Source of the DNA: Hydrangea macrophylla
Taxonomy: Eukaryota; Streptophyta; Magnoliopsida; Cornales; Hydrangeaceae
Assembly: GCA_033977485.1 (NCBI GenBank)
Contig: CM066985.1
Coordinates: 78,807,045-78,871,044 of the forward strand
Reading direction: 5' to 3'
DNA: 64,000 nt
Part shown: in pieces, positions 1-11,599 of the stretch
How the letters are laid out: each line of letters starts with the position of its first letter
Numbering within the stretch: position 1 is the stretch's first letter
The notes under the pieces: generated by a model
Told to the model about the DNA's origin: nothing
What the model saw: only the letters and a program-made list of their open reading frames with translations
Database searches by the model: none
Translations under genes and position numbers: made by a program

Positions 1-709
1 ATTTGGGATTTTTATGACTCCTAATCTGCGAAGATTATTAGGAATGAATTTGATCTTACGTTCATGCTCCCCATCGATCTAATCTTCCTTTCTCATCCAT
101 CCCGGGGATTGAGATATCTTCTTTTCTCAAAGATTAACATGCACCATTCTAGTTTACTAAGCATATTTTGATCTCTTTGTTTATTTATCTCAAGAACAAT
201 TCATGTCCCCTTAGATTAGGAAAACTTTATTACTTGATATGTGATTAGACGATTTTTCCTAGGTTTGTTCGTGTGATCTTTCACTTTGCATTGTGTGATA
301 CTTGGCTTAGATCTTATGAATGATATTTTATCTTCAGATCTTCTATTTCAAGTTTCTTATATGATGTAATATACCTATCATAAATATTAACTGTCGAATC
401 AAACATAATATAAGATGATTATTTGGATGCTAATTGAGGCCCGCCGAAAGATGGGGCGAGTTGAGGGTGTTTTAGTCATGACAAAGGCTCCTTCCTCTCT
501 CGTACCAAAACCCCGGGCCAAGTTCTTTGGTTATGAAGGACCGGTGCCCTTTATCCGTTTGGGTGAGTCAAATTGGGTTTCTTAGTTCCCTAAAGACTAA
601 GTGGCGACTCTGTATCTATTTTCAACAGACCTTCCTTTCCTTCTTGTTTTCTTCAACACAATCTCAAACCAAAACAAAAAGAGTGAATGAGCGATTCCGC
701 GTGTCCACA
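1..709 (+). mobile_element. Ogre/Tat-type LTR, 3' portion (copy A)
   Basis: This is the 3' part of a long LTR that enters from outside the window. It matches 59870-60571 in the same orientation and 7574-8285 in the opposite orientation, segment after segment by eye. It ends with GTGTCCACA, giving the CA expected of an LTR end, and is followed after three bases by a PBS. The full copy at 57379 shows the missing 5' portion lies to the left. Calls of Ogre/Tat type rest on the long LTR, the PBS and the gag that follows. Confidence 0.85.
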
Positions 710-712
710 ATC

Positions 713-730
713 TGGCGACTCCACTGGGGA
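713..730 (+). other. Primer binding site of copy A
   Basis: TGGCGACTCCACTGGGGA lies three bases after the LTR end. It begins with TGG, the complement of a tRNA CCA end. The second copy has TGGCGACTCTGCTGGGGA at 60575-60592. This form resembles the tRNA-Arg-type PBS I associate with Ogre/Tat elements; the tRNA identity is from memory and not checked. Confidence 0.75.
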
Positions 731-1339
731 TATTTATTTTCAAAACAAAATAATACAGAGGTTTGACACATAAGAAGCATCCTTAAAATCATCTTTTTAC
801 TGTGTCTTGTTCACCGCATTGCACTCTTGCATTTCCCCCCTCTGACTGTGTCTGAAACACGGTGCTGACATTGTTCAGGTCTTGCTATGCTAGGGCATAA
901 GTCACCATTGTTACTATACATTCCAAGCTATATCAAAAAAAGTAAAAACTTCCGTACTGTCTCTTTGACGGTATATTGGAACTCTTGTCAACGGACACTC
1001 TTTGACTAAACCTAGCCTTTGCATATAGATTCCTGTAGAACCTTTCATAGGACTGTTCATTTATCTTTTTAGATAGGACGATGTGATATAACTGTTGTAT
1101 GCCCTGACGGGATTACCTGCGCGGTGTAGACGCTTATGTGGCATGAGGTAGAACCTTTTTCTTATGATTCCTAAGGCAATCACTCACATGTTATCACATT
1201 GAGTTGACCTACCTAGGCACCATGACATGGATGTCTGCTCCATGCTTACAAAGATATACACCGCATACCTTATTTGTTGGTCCTAAGACATAGGAGTATG
1301 AAACTTGCTAGATAGTATGATCACCGTCATCACTTACTC

Positions 1340-2290
1340 TCGTCATATTTACTAGTTGCTCCCAGAAACGCTATCTAAATCTCCCAGATTTCCCAGATAA
1401 ACTAGTTTCTCCCAGATTTCCCATATATACCAGTTTCTCCAAGAAACTCCGTCCAAATCTCCCATATTACCCAGAAATCTCAGTTTCTCCCAGAAACTCT
1501 GATATACTTATTTATCCCAAAAACTTTGTCCATGTCACCCAGATATAACCAGTTTCTCCCAGAAACTCTGTCCATATATCCAAGAAACATCCAATTACGA
1601 CCAGTTTTTCCCACAAACTCTGTCCAAATCTCCCAGATTACCCAGAAATCTCAGTTTCTCCCAAAAACTCCGATATATACTTGTTTCCCCCAGAAACTCT
1701 GTCCGACTTACCCCAAATATACCTGTTTTCCCAGAAGCTCTGTCCAAATCTCCCAGATTTTCCAAAAATCCCAGCAACTCCATCCAAACTTCTCAGAAAT
1801 TCCCAGATGTACCAATTTCTCCCAAAAACTCTGATTTCTCAATTTCTTGCAAAAGCATTGTCTAAATTTCCCAAAAATTTCCAGATATACCAGTTTCTTC
1901 CAGAAACTCTGTCCAAATTTCTCAGAAATACCCAGGATACCAGTGTTTCCTAGAAATTCTGCCTAAATTTCCCAGATTTCCCAAATATACCAGTTTCTCC
2001 CAGAAGCTCTTCCTCAATTTTCCAGGAATGCCTAGATATGCCTGTCTCTCCTAGAAACTCTATCCAATCTGCCTAGATTTCCCAAAAATCTCTATTTCTC
2101 CCAGAAATCTTAAAATCCCTACTTTTCTCATAAATTTCTCCCAGAAACTCTGATTCCCCAATTTCTCCCAGAAACTCTGTCCAACTCACCCTGAAATACC
2201 TATTTTTTTCAAAAACTTTGTCCAAATCACCTAGATTTCCTAGAAATCCTGCCAAAATTCATCCAAATTTCCCAAAAATCTCTACTTATA
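1340..2290 (+). repeat. Degenerate tandem repeat in the leader (CAGTTTCTCCCAGAAACTCT family)
   Basis: About 950 bases consist of diverged copies of CAGTTTCTCCCAGAAACTCT, separated by variable linkers such as CCAAATCTCCCAGA and ATATAC. Spacing between copies runs from about 35 to 85 bases. The same family recurs in copy B at 61196-61610 in the same place between PBS and gag, so it belongs to the element. The open frames across it are by-products of the repeat. Confidence 0.8.
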
Positions 2291-2669
2291 AAATTTCTCA
2301 GATTCTCATTCCTCAAAGAGCAAACCTGTCTTCCTCACCCTCTCCATGACGGCGATCATCCTGGAAAATAAAGTTAGCACACTCTGTATGGCTAGGACCT
2401 TACTTGTTTAACTGCTATCTATTAGGAGTAGGAGCATCATGTTGATTAGGGCTTGCATCCGCATGCTTGCTTCATCAGTCTGCACATACTGTAATAGTCG
2501 GTCTATACACGAGTCAGTCCTCACTGTCAAAGTCTAACACACGATCTTTTTACATCTATATATCAGTATAAGTTCTAAGCACCCAGGATCTGCGTTGTGG
2601 GTCAAAGGATTAGGGAGCAGCCTTATCAGAATCACTTCGTCGAAAGTTTGCTTTATGGATCTGGAAGGT

Positions 2670-3910
2670 TTGGAAGCAAGAATGACATAAATAATCAACC
2701 AACAGTCTGACCGGTTGTCCCATGTTTTAGCCTTCATGGAGGAATTGAAACAGCAGTAGCCGCAATACCCACCTGGGTTCCCACCACCACCGGGATTCAT
2801 GCCGCCACCACCACCGAGGTTTGTACCACCTCCCATCAGTATACATGAGAACGGCAGAGAAGAAGAATGGTTTTAAAGGGTCCCGCTGCCTGCGTATGAG
2901 AAGAAATTCCAAGAAAAAATGGACAAGGTTGACAAGCTAGAAAGCGTACTGAGGAAAAGCAAAGGGATCGATGACTACAAGCTAGATCTGGAAGGCCTTT
3001 TTGAGCCTGTTAAGTTGAAACTGCCGGAGAACTTCAAGATGCCTGAAATTGATCGTTTTTATGGAACTGGGAATCCGAAGAGCCATGTAAAGTTCTGCAT
3101 GAGTGTTTTCCAATCAATGGGTTGCACCCATGAGCACATCGCAATGTTGTTTCCTCAAACCTTCGCCAAGGCTGCTCTATCCTGGTTTCTAACCTTGGAG
3201 ATTTCTAAGACGCGAACTTGGAAAGATATAGTCCAGGTCTTTGTTGATCATTACTCCTACAACCAAGAGCTCGATGTCACCATCTGGGATCTGGAGACTA
3301 CATGACAAAACTTCAATGAGTCCTTCGTTGCGTTCTTGAGCAGATGGAGGAACAAAGTGGCCCAAATGACCCACCGACTAGTCAAAAAGGAACAAGTTCG
3401 GATGCTGACCAAGAATCTACAGCTGTTGTACCATGAGAAACTCTTCTACCAGTCCATCTCAACATTTGAAGAACTGTTAGAGATTGGGACTAGAATTGAG
3501 GATACAATCAGGGAAAGGAAAATCAAGAATGAAGAGTCACAAAGCCAGTCCAAGAGGCCTGACTACTCCCGAAACCCTTTGGATGTCAACCCCCTTAGTA
3601 ACCAACCCATGGCCTATCCTCCCCAACCATCGCCTAGCCGCCCTTACCAAAATAGGGTACCCCGTGAATTTTCCAGGCTAGATATCTCCCCCTCCGTAGC
3701 CTTAGGCCGCCTGCTAAAAAAAGGACATCTCCAACTCCTTCAATCTCGTTCCGATCCCCCACCACCTAACTGTGACCTGTCCAAATGATGTGCCTACCAC
3801 CAAGGCCCAAGCCATGGCACTGACCGGTACATACGTCTCTGCCATGATATCCAAGACCTCATTGACCGAAGAATCATCGAGCCACCACCCATTCAACCCC
3901 ATATCACCTA
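2670..3910 (+). pseudogene. Retrotransposon gag, Ogre/Tat type, broken (copy A)
   Basis: Gag forms the virus-like particle. The best part starts at 2919 (MDKVDKLESVLRK) and holds a retrotransposon gag domain with FKMPEIDRFYGTGNP and the tryptophan-rich ALSWFL segment. A stop at 3303 interrupts the frame, which resumes in the same register to 3786 (SISTFEELLEIGTRIEDTIR). Upstream, 2670-2918 encodes a coiled-coil-like and proline-rich N-terminus with further stops. After 3786 another frame continues with CAYHQGPSHGTDR and a DIQDLIDRR segment, which looks like the gag C-terminal zinc-binding end, so a frameshift is also present. Copy B at 61978-63220 is collinear. No pol follows. This is a dead or trans-dependent gag. 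Confidence 0.85.
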
Positions 3911-5033
3911 AGCCCCTGGCCTATCCTTTCAAATGACCCCTTTCACTTGCGCTCATGAATGTTGAATGCATACAGTGGAGTGATATTGTTGGAACTTCTG
4001 CAAAAAAAAAAAGGGTCACAAAGACACTCCATTTGAGACCAAGTCTAGTCTGTTCTATGTTTTGAGTCTATTTCAAGTTTGGTCTTGTGGTTAAGTCTGT
4101 CTGTTATCGAGTTGTTATGGGTCTATGTCGAGTATTGTAATCCCACTCTTTCGCTAATGGATTGAAATCATTTTTCTTGATCTGATGTGTCTAGTCATAA
4201 ATGCATGAATCATTGAACTGAAATGTCACTTTTCAAATTACCATGGATATTACTCTGCTAATGAATTTTTGCATCAAACAAAAAAAGAATCCTGAAAGGT
4301 CAAAGTCGATTTCGCGCTGAAACTGATGAAGGGCCGAGAATTGAATAGCCTTACTCTAAGAATTTAAAGATGCTATTGCCTCAATCTTCAAAAGATGTAC
4401 TTGGAATTGACTTGGGGCTTGCCCAACATCCTTTTCTGCCATTTCAAAGCCTTGGGCCCAACCCAATTGATAGCCATACAATCTATACAATTGAAACCAA
4501 TTCAGACTTAGTCCTTGATGGTAGCCAAACATTTCAGTAAGTTTCATCTCCACTTTCAAAAAGAAAAGAAGAAAAGAAAAGAAAAAGCTCGCTAGGTTGA
4601 AACCCCGAAAGGGCGCCTAGGCAAAAGTTAGAGCTGAAAAGGTATTGATTTCCAAGATCTGACCTTAGCCAGTCAAAATGATGGGAAAAATGAAAGAAAT
4701 AAAATTTTGGTGATACCGAGAATTGTACACTTCAAGGTACATCACAAGAATATGTCTAGATCATATTTCATAAAGCTTCGAACGACCACAAACAAATTCT
4801 GAGAGCTAACATGCACATTATGAAATTTTGAGATCGTGATCGAAAGATCTCACATGTATCGACTATGTCAAAAGAAAAATTGACTGGCTAGGCGAAAGTG
4901 AAAAGGATCAATCCTCAAAAGAAAAAGAAAAAGAAAAAGAAAAAGAAAAGAAAGGGAGATCGAAATTGAAACCTCTTATTCAGGGCTATCACAAGTGACC
5001 CAAAGTTGAACTTGTATGACTATTGTATTGAAA

Positions 5034-5310
5034 AACCAATTTCCTTCAAGCCTTGCCTTGAACTACGCTCGACCTGATTCCCACTCGGGGATACGTAGGC
5101 AACCGCATTGGTTCGGTCGACACCATCATAATCAAACCAATTTCCTTCAAGCCTTGCCTTGAACTACGCTCGACTTGATTCCCACTCGGGGATACGTAGG
5201 CAACCGCATCAGTTCGGTCGACACCATCATAATCAACCCCCTTTTCTTCAAGACTTTGGCCCGAACTACGTTGGACCTAATCCCTTCTTCGGGGGTACGT
5301 AGGAAGACTT
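5034..5310 (+). repeat. ~101 bp tandem repeat in the 3' region of copy A
   Basis: Two near-identical units start at about 5034 and 5135, followed by a diverged third. Each contains CCTTGAACTACGCTCGAC, GATTCCCACTCGGGGATACG and GTTCGGTCGACACCATCATA. The GATACGTAGGCA phrase returns at 7418-7430, near the end of the internal region. These are non-coding 3'-end repeats of the element. Confidence 0.8.
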
Positions 5311-5514
5311 TCAAAAAGAAAAGAAGAATGGCTCGCTAGGTCACAAATCCGAAAGGACGCCTAGGCAAAAATTAGAGCTAAATCCAAGGTAAGCAATAAC
5401 AAAAGAGAGAAAAGAGCTCGCTAGGTCACCTCACTAGTGCCTAGGCAAAGGTTATGAGCATTTGAGAAATTAAAGTCACGGTCCTTGCCTCAAGCCACAA
5501 AATCACCTTCCATA

Positions 5515-5735
5515 CTATGGGCAAACTTTGGCTACTCGCCTTGTTTGCCTGAATTTTACTATCTACCCTTCATACAAGAGGTAAACTTCGGTCACCTACC
5601 TCGTTTGCCTAAAACCTCCAATAAACCATCATTCCAAACTAGGGGCAAACATCGATCACCCACCCGTTTGCCTATGAATTCTACTTTGTACACCTCAAAC
5701 TAGGGGCAAACTCCGTTTGCCTAACACGATCCCTT
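5515..5735 (+). repeat. Short repeats with inverted arms GGCAAAC / GTTTGCC
   Basis: Four degenerate units of about 55-75 bases each begin with GGGCAAAC or GGTAAAC and end with GTTTGCC. Each unit could therefore fold into a small hairpin with a 15-30 base loop. Units begin near 5519, 5580, 5642 and 5704. They lie between the 101 bp repeat and the GAGCATC array. Confidence 0.65.
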
Positions 5736-6329
5736 CACACCAAGGGCAAGTTTTCAAGTCACTAAGTTGTTTTGAATTTTTTTGAAATAGAGCATCTTTT
5801 ATTCTAAAAGCTAAGGCACTAATTCAAAGCACTTCTTGGGAGAAGTAGAGAATTGATTAGATCAATAGAGAGGAATTATCAAAAACCAGATTTATCAGCA
5901 AAGTGCTGTCATATTAAGATGAGGAGTGAACATAAAAGATGAGCGGTACATCATTCATGATGAAGGCACATTGGATTGTGGCAATTTGAGAATTTCATGT
6001 CCAAGTTAATCCTTCTTTGTTTGAGTCAGTAGTAATCTGATCATAAGTGTGTCAGAGATCGAGGTTTCATACAAACTAACCCAACTTTCCTTGTCATTCC
6101 TGTTAAGTCCATTTGTCCTGATGGTCTCAAATGTGTGGATTAAAGGTGATTCCCAATTATAAAAAAAAACTTTGGATACAAGCATAAGTACCAAACATTA
6201 TTACTACACTAGTCAAGGTCACAACATGAGAAGTGTCCTAGGTACGAGTGGCATAAACTTGTAAGTGGTTGCAAACTATAAACCAATAGTTGTTTCTCAA
6301 GGCGACTGATTAGAGGAAATATCGCCAAC

Positions 6330-6960
6330 ACCAAGAAACTATTGCTGATGTATTGATGAAGTGTGTCGATGAGATGTGTTGTTGAGGTATTTTATGGCCC
6401 AGAGTCTAGATGTATTGATAAGATGTATTGTTGAGGTATTTTTGGGCTCAGAGTCCAGGTTTGCTGATGAGATGTTTTTGTGAGGATGTTTTAGAACCCA
6501 GAGATTAGAAGAGCATCGAGGAATATCAAGAGAGTTGATAAGCATTGTTGGAGCATCGAGCAACATCAGAAGAGTTGAGAAGCATTATTGGACCATCGAG
6601 GAACATCAGAAGAGTTGAGAAGCATCGTTAAAAAGTGGAATAACATCGAGGAACATCGGAAGTGTTGAGGAGTATTATTAAAGAGGAGCATTAGGTGTGT
6701 TGAGGAGCATTATTGAAGAATGGAAGAACATCAAATGTGTCGAAGAGCATCAGATGAGTTGAAAAGTATCATTGAAAAGTCAAGGAGCATCGTGATGATT
6801 TCAGGAGCATCATTGAAATTTGAAGAACATCGTTGAGAATCAAGAAGCATTATGAAGCACCGTTAAAGATTTGAGGAGCAATATAAGCACCGTTGAGAAT
6901 TGAGGTTCATCATTCAAAATTTGAGAAGCATTGTTGAGACTCTGAGAGTCACCGAGTCAA
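6330..6960 (+). repeat. GAGCATCGAGGAACATC-type array
   Basis: Degenerate tandem copies of about 35-45 bases built on GAGCATCGAGGAACATC and AGAGTTGAGAAGCAT run for roughly 600 bases. They are best conserved at 6495-6620 and fade on both sides. A related 45-60 base phrase (GATGAGATGT, TGTTGAGGTATTTT) opens the array. I see no coding potential. Confidence 0.7.
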
Positions 6961-7573
6961 TACTAATACGATTAAGGGGAGCACGAGTCAAGTCAAGAGA
7001 GTCACTTTACCCAACACAACAAATTGGTGATAACATGACACAGCCCATCGATCGCGACACACACAAATCACAAAGCCCACTAGGAGTGGCAAACACACCA
7101 TAAGCATTCTTTTGAGCACCATAGTGCCACTTTGAGCACCAATGCTCTTCCTTGGGTAAGACCTCGAGGTTGAGATCCCTCACAAGTCTATTAGTCACAG
7201 CGAAGCGTAGATCACCAAGCCCACTGAGAGTGGCGAATACACAGAACACATGTACTAGGACCACAAGCACTTTAGAACACAACATCAGACATATCACGAA
7301 TCATTTTAGCTCATCATAACATAGCATCATCCCCGCATAGCACCCGCCTAATTGTTGTGTATTTGCATGTGTTTGTTTCTTTGTGCCCCAAACTACGTCC
7401 TGGTCTGATTCCCCTTGGGATACGTAGGCAGTTCATGTAGAGCACGACCAGCACTAGCCTCAACATCATGCTTGCATCTTTTGCAATGCTTTTATCCTAA
7501 ATCTATAGCCTCTAAAAGACCTGTCTCTTCAAAGCTTTGGCACTCGCTTGCGACATTCGTTGCTTCGCAAGAT

Positions 7574-10514
7574 TGTGGACACGCGGAATCGCTTATCCAC
7601 TTTTTTTGTTTTCGTTTGAGATTGTGTTGAAGAAAACAAGAAGGAAAGGGCACTGGTCCTTTATAACCAAGAATCCACTTGGTCATTAGGGAACCAAGAA
7701 ACCCAATTTGACTCACCCAAATGGATAAAGGACACTGGTCCTTTATAACCAAAGAACTTGGCTCGGGGTTTTGGTACGAGAGAGGAAGGAGCCTTTGTCA
7801 CGACTAAAACACCCTCAACTCGCCCCGTCTTTCGACATGCCTCAATTAGCATCCAAATAATCATCTTATACTATGTTTGGTTCGACAATTAATATTTATG
7901 ATAGGTATATTACATCACATAAGAAACTTGAAATGGAAGATCTAAAGATAAAATATCATTCATAAGATCTAAGCCAAGTATCACACAATGCAAAGAGAAA
8001 GATCACACGAACAAACCTAGAAAAAATTGTCTAATCACATATCAAGTAATAAAGTTTTCCAAATCTAAGGGGACATGAATTGTTCTTGAGATAAATAAAC
8101 AAAGAGATCAAAATATGCTTAGTAAACAAGAATGGTGCATGTTAATCTTTGAGAAAAGAAGATATCTCAATCCCCGGGATGGATGAGAAAGGAAGATTAG
8201 ATCAACGGGGAGCATGAACGTAAGATCAAACTCATTCCTAATAATCTTCTTAGATTAGGAGTCATAAAAACCCCAAATCTTGCATGGATGCAATGCATGA
8301 TTCTAGAATGTGTAAAGGTTGTTGTGTGTTTGTGTACATGGGCTTTCTAAAGTGACTTAGAAATCTAAAACATGAATGAATGCATGGAGAAAATCATCAT
8401 GGGATATGTATAAATATAGTATGGATCACTTCCTAAGATATGAACTAATTTGAAGTATATATAAGCATCAAATCAAAGAATGAAAGTAAAAGAATGCTTG
8501 CTGTGAATAGTGGACAGAATAGTGACTTGATCTTGTGGAAAATGAAAGGTAGGGTTAGGAATGTTTTCAATGCATGATATTTTATGTAAATCATTCTTAG
8601 TGTGTCTAGAACACAAATCAAAAATCCAATCCTCAATAACTATCACAGATTGAGAGAAATCATATAAAAAATAGAGGTTACTCAGAAACAGAGTCCGTAC
8701 TGTCAACTGAAATGTTAAAAAATCTTAGAAAATGAAAAAAAAAAAAGATCTAGAGGCCCATATTATACAAAACGTTTCCTAAGACACTTAAGTTCAAGGG
8801 AAAAATGAGTTGGGACCACTCCTTTTTGAAAAGGTTTCTGTAAAATAAGTTGAAAGTCAACTAAGCTGCTGCGACAGAAAAAATAGAATATCTGGAGAGA
8901 ATGTTTGGGTCCAAATGGACCACTTGCAAGTGTATTCAAGCCAATCCAAAAATCATGGGTGTTCTCCAATGAGTTAGGAAGACTTTCCAAGTGGTCTTAC
9001 ATTAATATATTGAGTATTGAACTCAGAATAATTCTTTGAAGTTAAATGACTCACTGTTTTGAAGATTTTTTAGAAAACAAGGTTTATTTCTTGGAATCCA
9101 AATATTGGGGGGTTTAGGAGGGCTTTGAAATAGGGGTTTTGAAAGCATATTTTCAACACTCAAAGAAGATTAAAACCACTTATAAGGATCAAACATGTTT
9201 TTGAGGTCAAGAGCTACTATCCATAAGGATTCACTCACCTCAAACTTCATGTCATCATCTAGATGATGATGAACTAATAAGTAAATAAAGAAAATAAAAA
9301 AGAAATGAGGTAAGTAGCGATGAACATTGTATATAAGCAAGCAAATGAATAAATCAATAGATGATATTCAATGGTGGAACCACAAGCATTCAACCTCTCA
9401 TATATGTGTATATGGGTGAGTACATCACTCTCTAACTCATAGGAAACTCAAATAAGATGAAGAAGATGGATTGAAAGCTTGAAAATAAAAGTTTAGTTTT
9501 TAGAAAACTAATTAAAACTCACATTTTGGATTGGATTTGGAAGAAGAAAATCTTTACTTCTCTCTCTCTTTCTCCCTAACTCTCTATATCTCTCTCTAAT
9601 GGCTTCCAAGTTCTTCCCCAAATGGAAGCAAATGGGTCTCATTTATAGACCAAGATGGGGGTGTATTATGGATTTTTAAAAGTCTCTAATTGGTCCAAAA
9701 AGTTCAGATTCGCGAAACAACCTCTAATTTGCATTTTGGCCCTCGAAACTCCCGAAATTCGCGAAACAACCCTATTTCGTCCGAAATTCATAGAAAATTC
9801 ATACAAAATTCAAATTAAGATTGTGATATACCGTTGGAAAGGTATTGAGGTCTACTTTCCATAAAAAATAGTTTGGAGTTAGGTCACTTTGGAAAGTTTT
9901 GCGGTATTCGGGTTAAAAGCTGAATTGATCCCATTTTTCACCTTCAGAAATTATGTGCGATATACCGTTGGAAAGCTATGGACCTCTAGTATTTGGTATA
10001 AGTATTTCAACGTAAAAAATGAGACTTTGATTTTTGGTCAAACTTGCAGTCAAATCAGTCAAATAGTGCACTTCCAGGAAATTGGGAGCCTCCAAAGACT
10101 GACTTTTTCGTCTGATTTTCTTTTAAAACATATTTTAAGACTTTTCACATGATCTAGGATGATCTCGAAACTTTTGGGCGAATTCGTATGATTTTGGTCA
10201 AACCCTGGTCAAACCGGTCAACAGAGACTTTCTGGGAACTTCCGGGACTTCCGGAGGTCTCTGGGAGCTTACGATTTCAAATATTTCTCTTTTAAAATAC
10301 TTTTTTGTTATTTTGAATGCCGTTGAATGATTTTTGAGATTCTGAGCCAATCTGGAGAGTTTTGGGCTTTTAGGGGCATTTTGGTCATTTCTGCTAATTC
10401 TTTGACTTCTTGAGAGTTAGAGGCAATCTTTGAAAATCCAATCTTTCTAATCATTGAGGTTTGACATGCTTGTGGCCTCCTAAATTTGTTAGCCGACAAA
10501 ATGGGGTGTCTATA
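7574..10514 (-). mobile_element. Ogre/Tat-type LTR, inverted copy
   Basis: Read on the minus strand this ~2.94 kb LTR starts at 10514 with TATAGACACCCCATTTTGT (copy B starts TGTAGACACCCC) and ends at 7574 with GTGTCCACA. It is collinear with the 3.19 kb LTR at 57379-60571. It points against the internal region to its left, so it is not that element's ordinary 3' LTR. The four bases after its end (ATCT) match the normal LTR-PBS joint, but a recognisable PBS is missing. A local duplication of CACTGGTCCTTTATAACCAA lies at 7649 and 7732. Confidence 0.85.
9642..9648 (-). promoter_or_regulatory. TATA box of the inverted LTR
   Basis: On the minus strand the site reads CTATAAA within GGTCTATAAATGAGACCC. 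Its place in the LTR matches the TATATAAA of copy B at 58378, so it is probably the LTR core promoter, with transcription towards lower coordinates. Confidence 0.55.
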
Positions 10515-10789
10515 GTAACGTATCACTCACGTTCTCACCACAATATTCGAAACAAACTAAAATGACATCCAAACTACCAGAAATTTACTCTACACAGGTA
10601 AATTTACTATTCATGAAATACTAGATATTTCAAATAGCATTTAAATCATATAAATGTCTTTTAGTCATGCCAATGCAACATGAACTTTCAAGTTCCCGTG
10701 TCTCCACTGACACATCACTATTGACTTACTGTCAACTCCATTCACCATTATCAAATAATATTGATAACTCACAAATTCAAATATGCATG
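10515..10789. other. AT-rich joint without a gene
   Basis: This stretch lies between the outer end of the inverted LTR and the Athila remnant. It contains TAGTAACGTAT, an 11-base match to 12809-12819 at the inner edge of the Athila-type LTR, which could mark the tail of a deleted 3' LTR. Nothing else is recognised. Confidence 0.3.
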
Positions 10790-11050
10790 TCAAAACAATG
10801 AAATTCCAAGACAGGTGTGACATGGGTAATTTTCTTCAATGTAATCATTCATTAATAGATTATTAATGGACCTAGCGTACAACATCTCGTCATCGTCATA
10901 TTCTAAATATTCGAATCTTGGGCATGTATCATTTACCGGCGTAGTTCCATCCTCTGATGGATTGTTATTATTTATATTAGACGAGCTAGGTTGGTTTGAT
11001 TCTGAGTTTGCACCTTCTATAGTGGATTTACCACGTTGGAACGGGTCCAT
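10790..11050 (-). CDS. Small ORF of unknown function beside the Athila remnant
   Basis: An 86-codon frame starts with an ATG at 11050 and runs to 10790. It opens with MDPFQRGKSTIEGANSES, followed by an Asn/Ser-rich stretch and an acidic patch (EYDDDE). I do not recognise the family. It lies downstream of the integrase end of the Athila remnant on the same strand. It could be the relic of an extra ORF in that element or of a captured exon. No membrane segment or signal peptide is visible. It may equally be chance coding. Confidence 0.3.
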   Translation of the reverse strand: MDPFQRGKSTIEGANSESNQPSSSNINNNNPSEDGTTPVNDTCPRFEYLEYDDDEMLYARSINNLLMNDYIEENYPCHTCLGISLF

Positions 11051-11174
11051 ATCTTGGTGTTACCTATAGAATCAGATAATATGTTGAAAAATAATTCCTG
11101 TAAAATATTAAATAGTAAAAAAGATTATAATAAAAAAAATCCTACTATGTACAATTCTAATCATAATTTAAGAA

Positions 11175-11480
11175 ATTAAGGGGCATTGGTCCTCCAAATG
11201 AATGGACTTCAACTCAGCTCAAAACTTTTCAAGAACGGCTTTAATTTATGCCCATTAACTTTAAATGTATGTCCATCTTTAGGGTCCTCATTCTCGACCG
11301 TTCCATAAGGATGAACATTTTTTACTATGTAAGGACCAGTACATCAAGATTTCATTTCCTCTAGAAATATGTAGTCTTGAGTTATATAATATAACTCTTT
11401 GCGCGGGGGTAAATCTTTGATAAACAGGTGTATTAAGACATTTTTCTGTAGAGTACCCCTCATATGACATGTACTGCAAA
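11175..11480 (-). pseudogene. Athila-type integrase C-terminus fragment
   Basis: Two overlapping minus-strand frames contain the typical end of gypsy integrase. RVILYNSRLHIS matches the conserved LYNSRL segment. In the other frame, after a stop, come GPYIVKNVHPYGTVE and GHTFKVNGHKLKPFL. This is the C-terminal end of pol, which in the family guides the integration complex. A frameshift near 11340 separates the halves. The fragment sits only ~120 bases downstream of gag-like sequence, so protease, RT, RNase H and the integrase core have been deleted. Confidence 0.75.
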
Positions 11481-11599
11481 GTTCTAATTTCTTCTCAGAT
11501 AGAGGAAGATTAGCTTTCTCCAATTTAAAAGTTTCTAGCTTATGAGCTAATTCTTCAATTTTTATTACTAATTCATCTTTTGATTGCACTTGCTGTGAA

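Larger units (their letters stand above)
710..7500 (+). mobile_element. Ogre/Tat-type retrotransposon copy A, internal region without pol
   Basis: The internal region runs from the PBS through an unremarkable leader (731-1320), a tandem-repeat leader, a broken gag and a ~3.5 kb 3' region of short repeat families. No protease, reverse transcriptase, RNase H or integrase can be read in any frame. After the gag zinc-finger-like end, the sequence passes directly to 3' sequence that copy B shares at about 63270-63440, so the missing pol is common to both copies. The expected direct 3' LTR is absent. An inverted LTR follows at 7574. Between 4100 and 5030 I see A/G-rich stretches and the recurring phrase GCTCGCTAGGT (4588, 5330, 5416), with nothing coding. 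Confidence 0.75.

Noticed and set aside
5034..5236. Regular repeats considered as a CRISPR-like array
   Set aside because: Adjacent units are near-identical along their whole length with no unique spacers, and the context is a plant retrotransposon.
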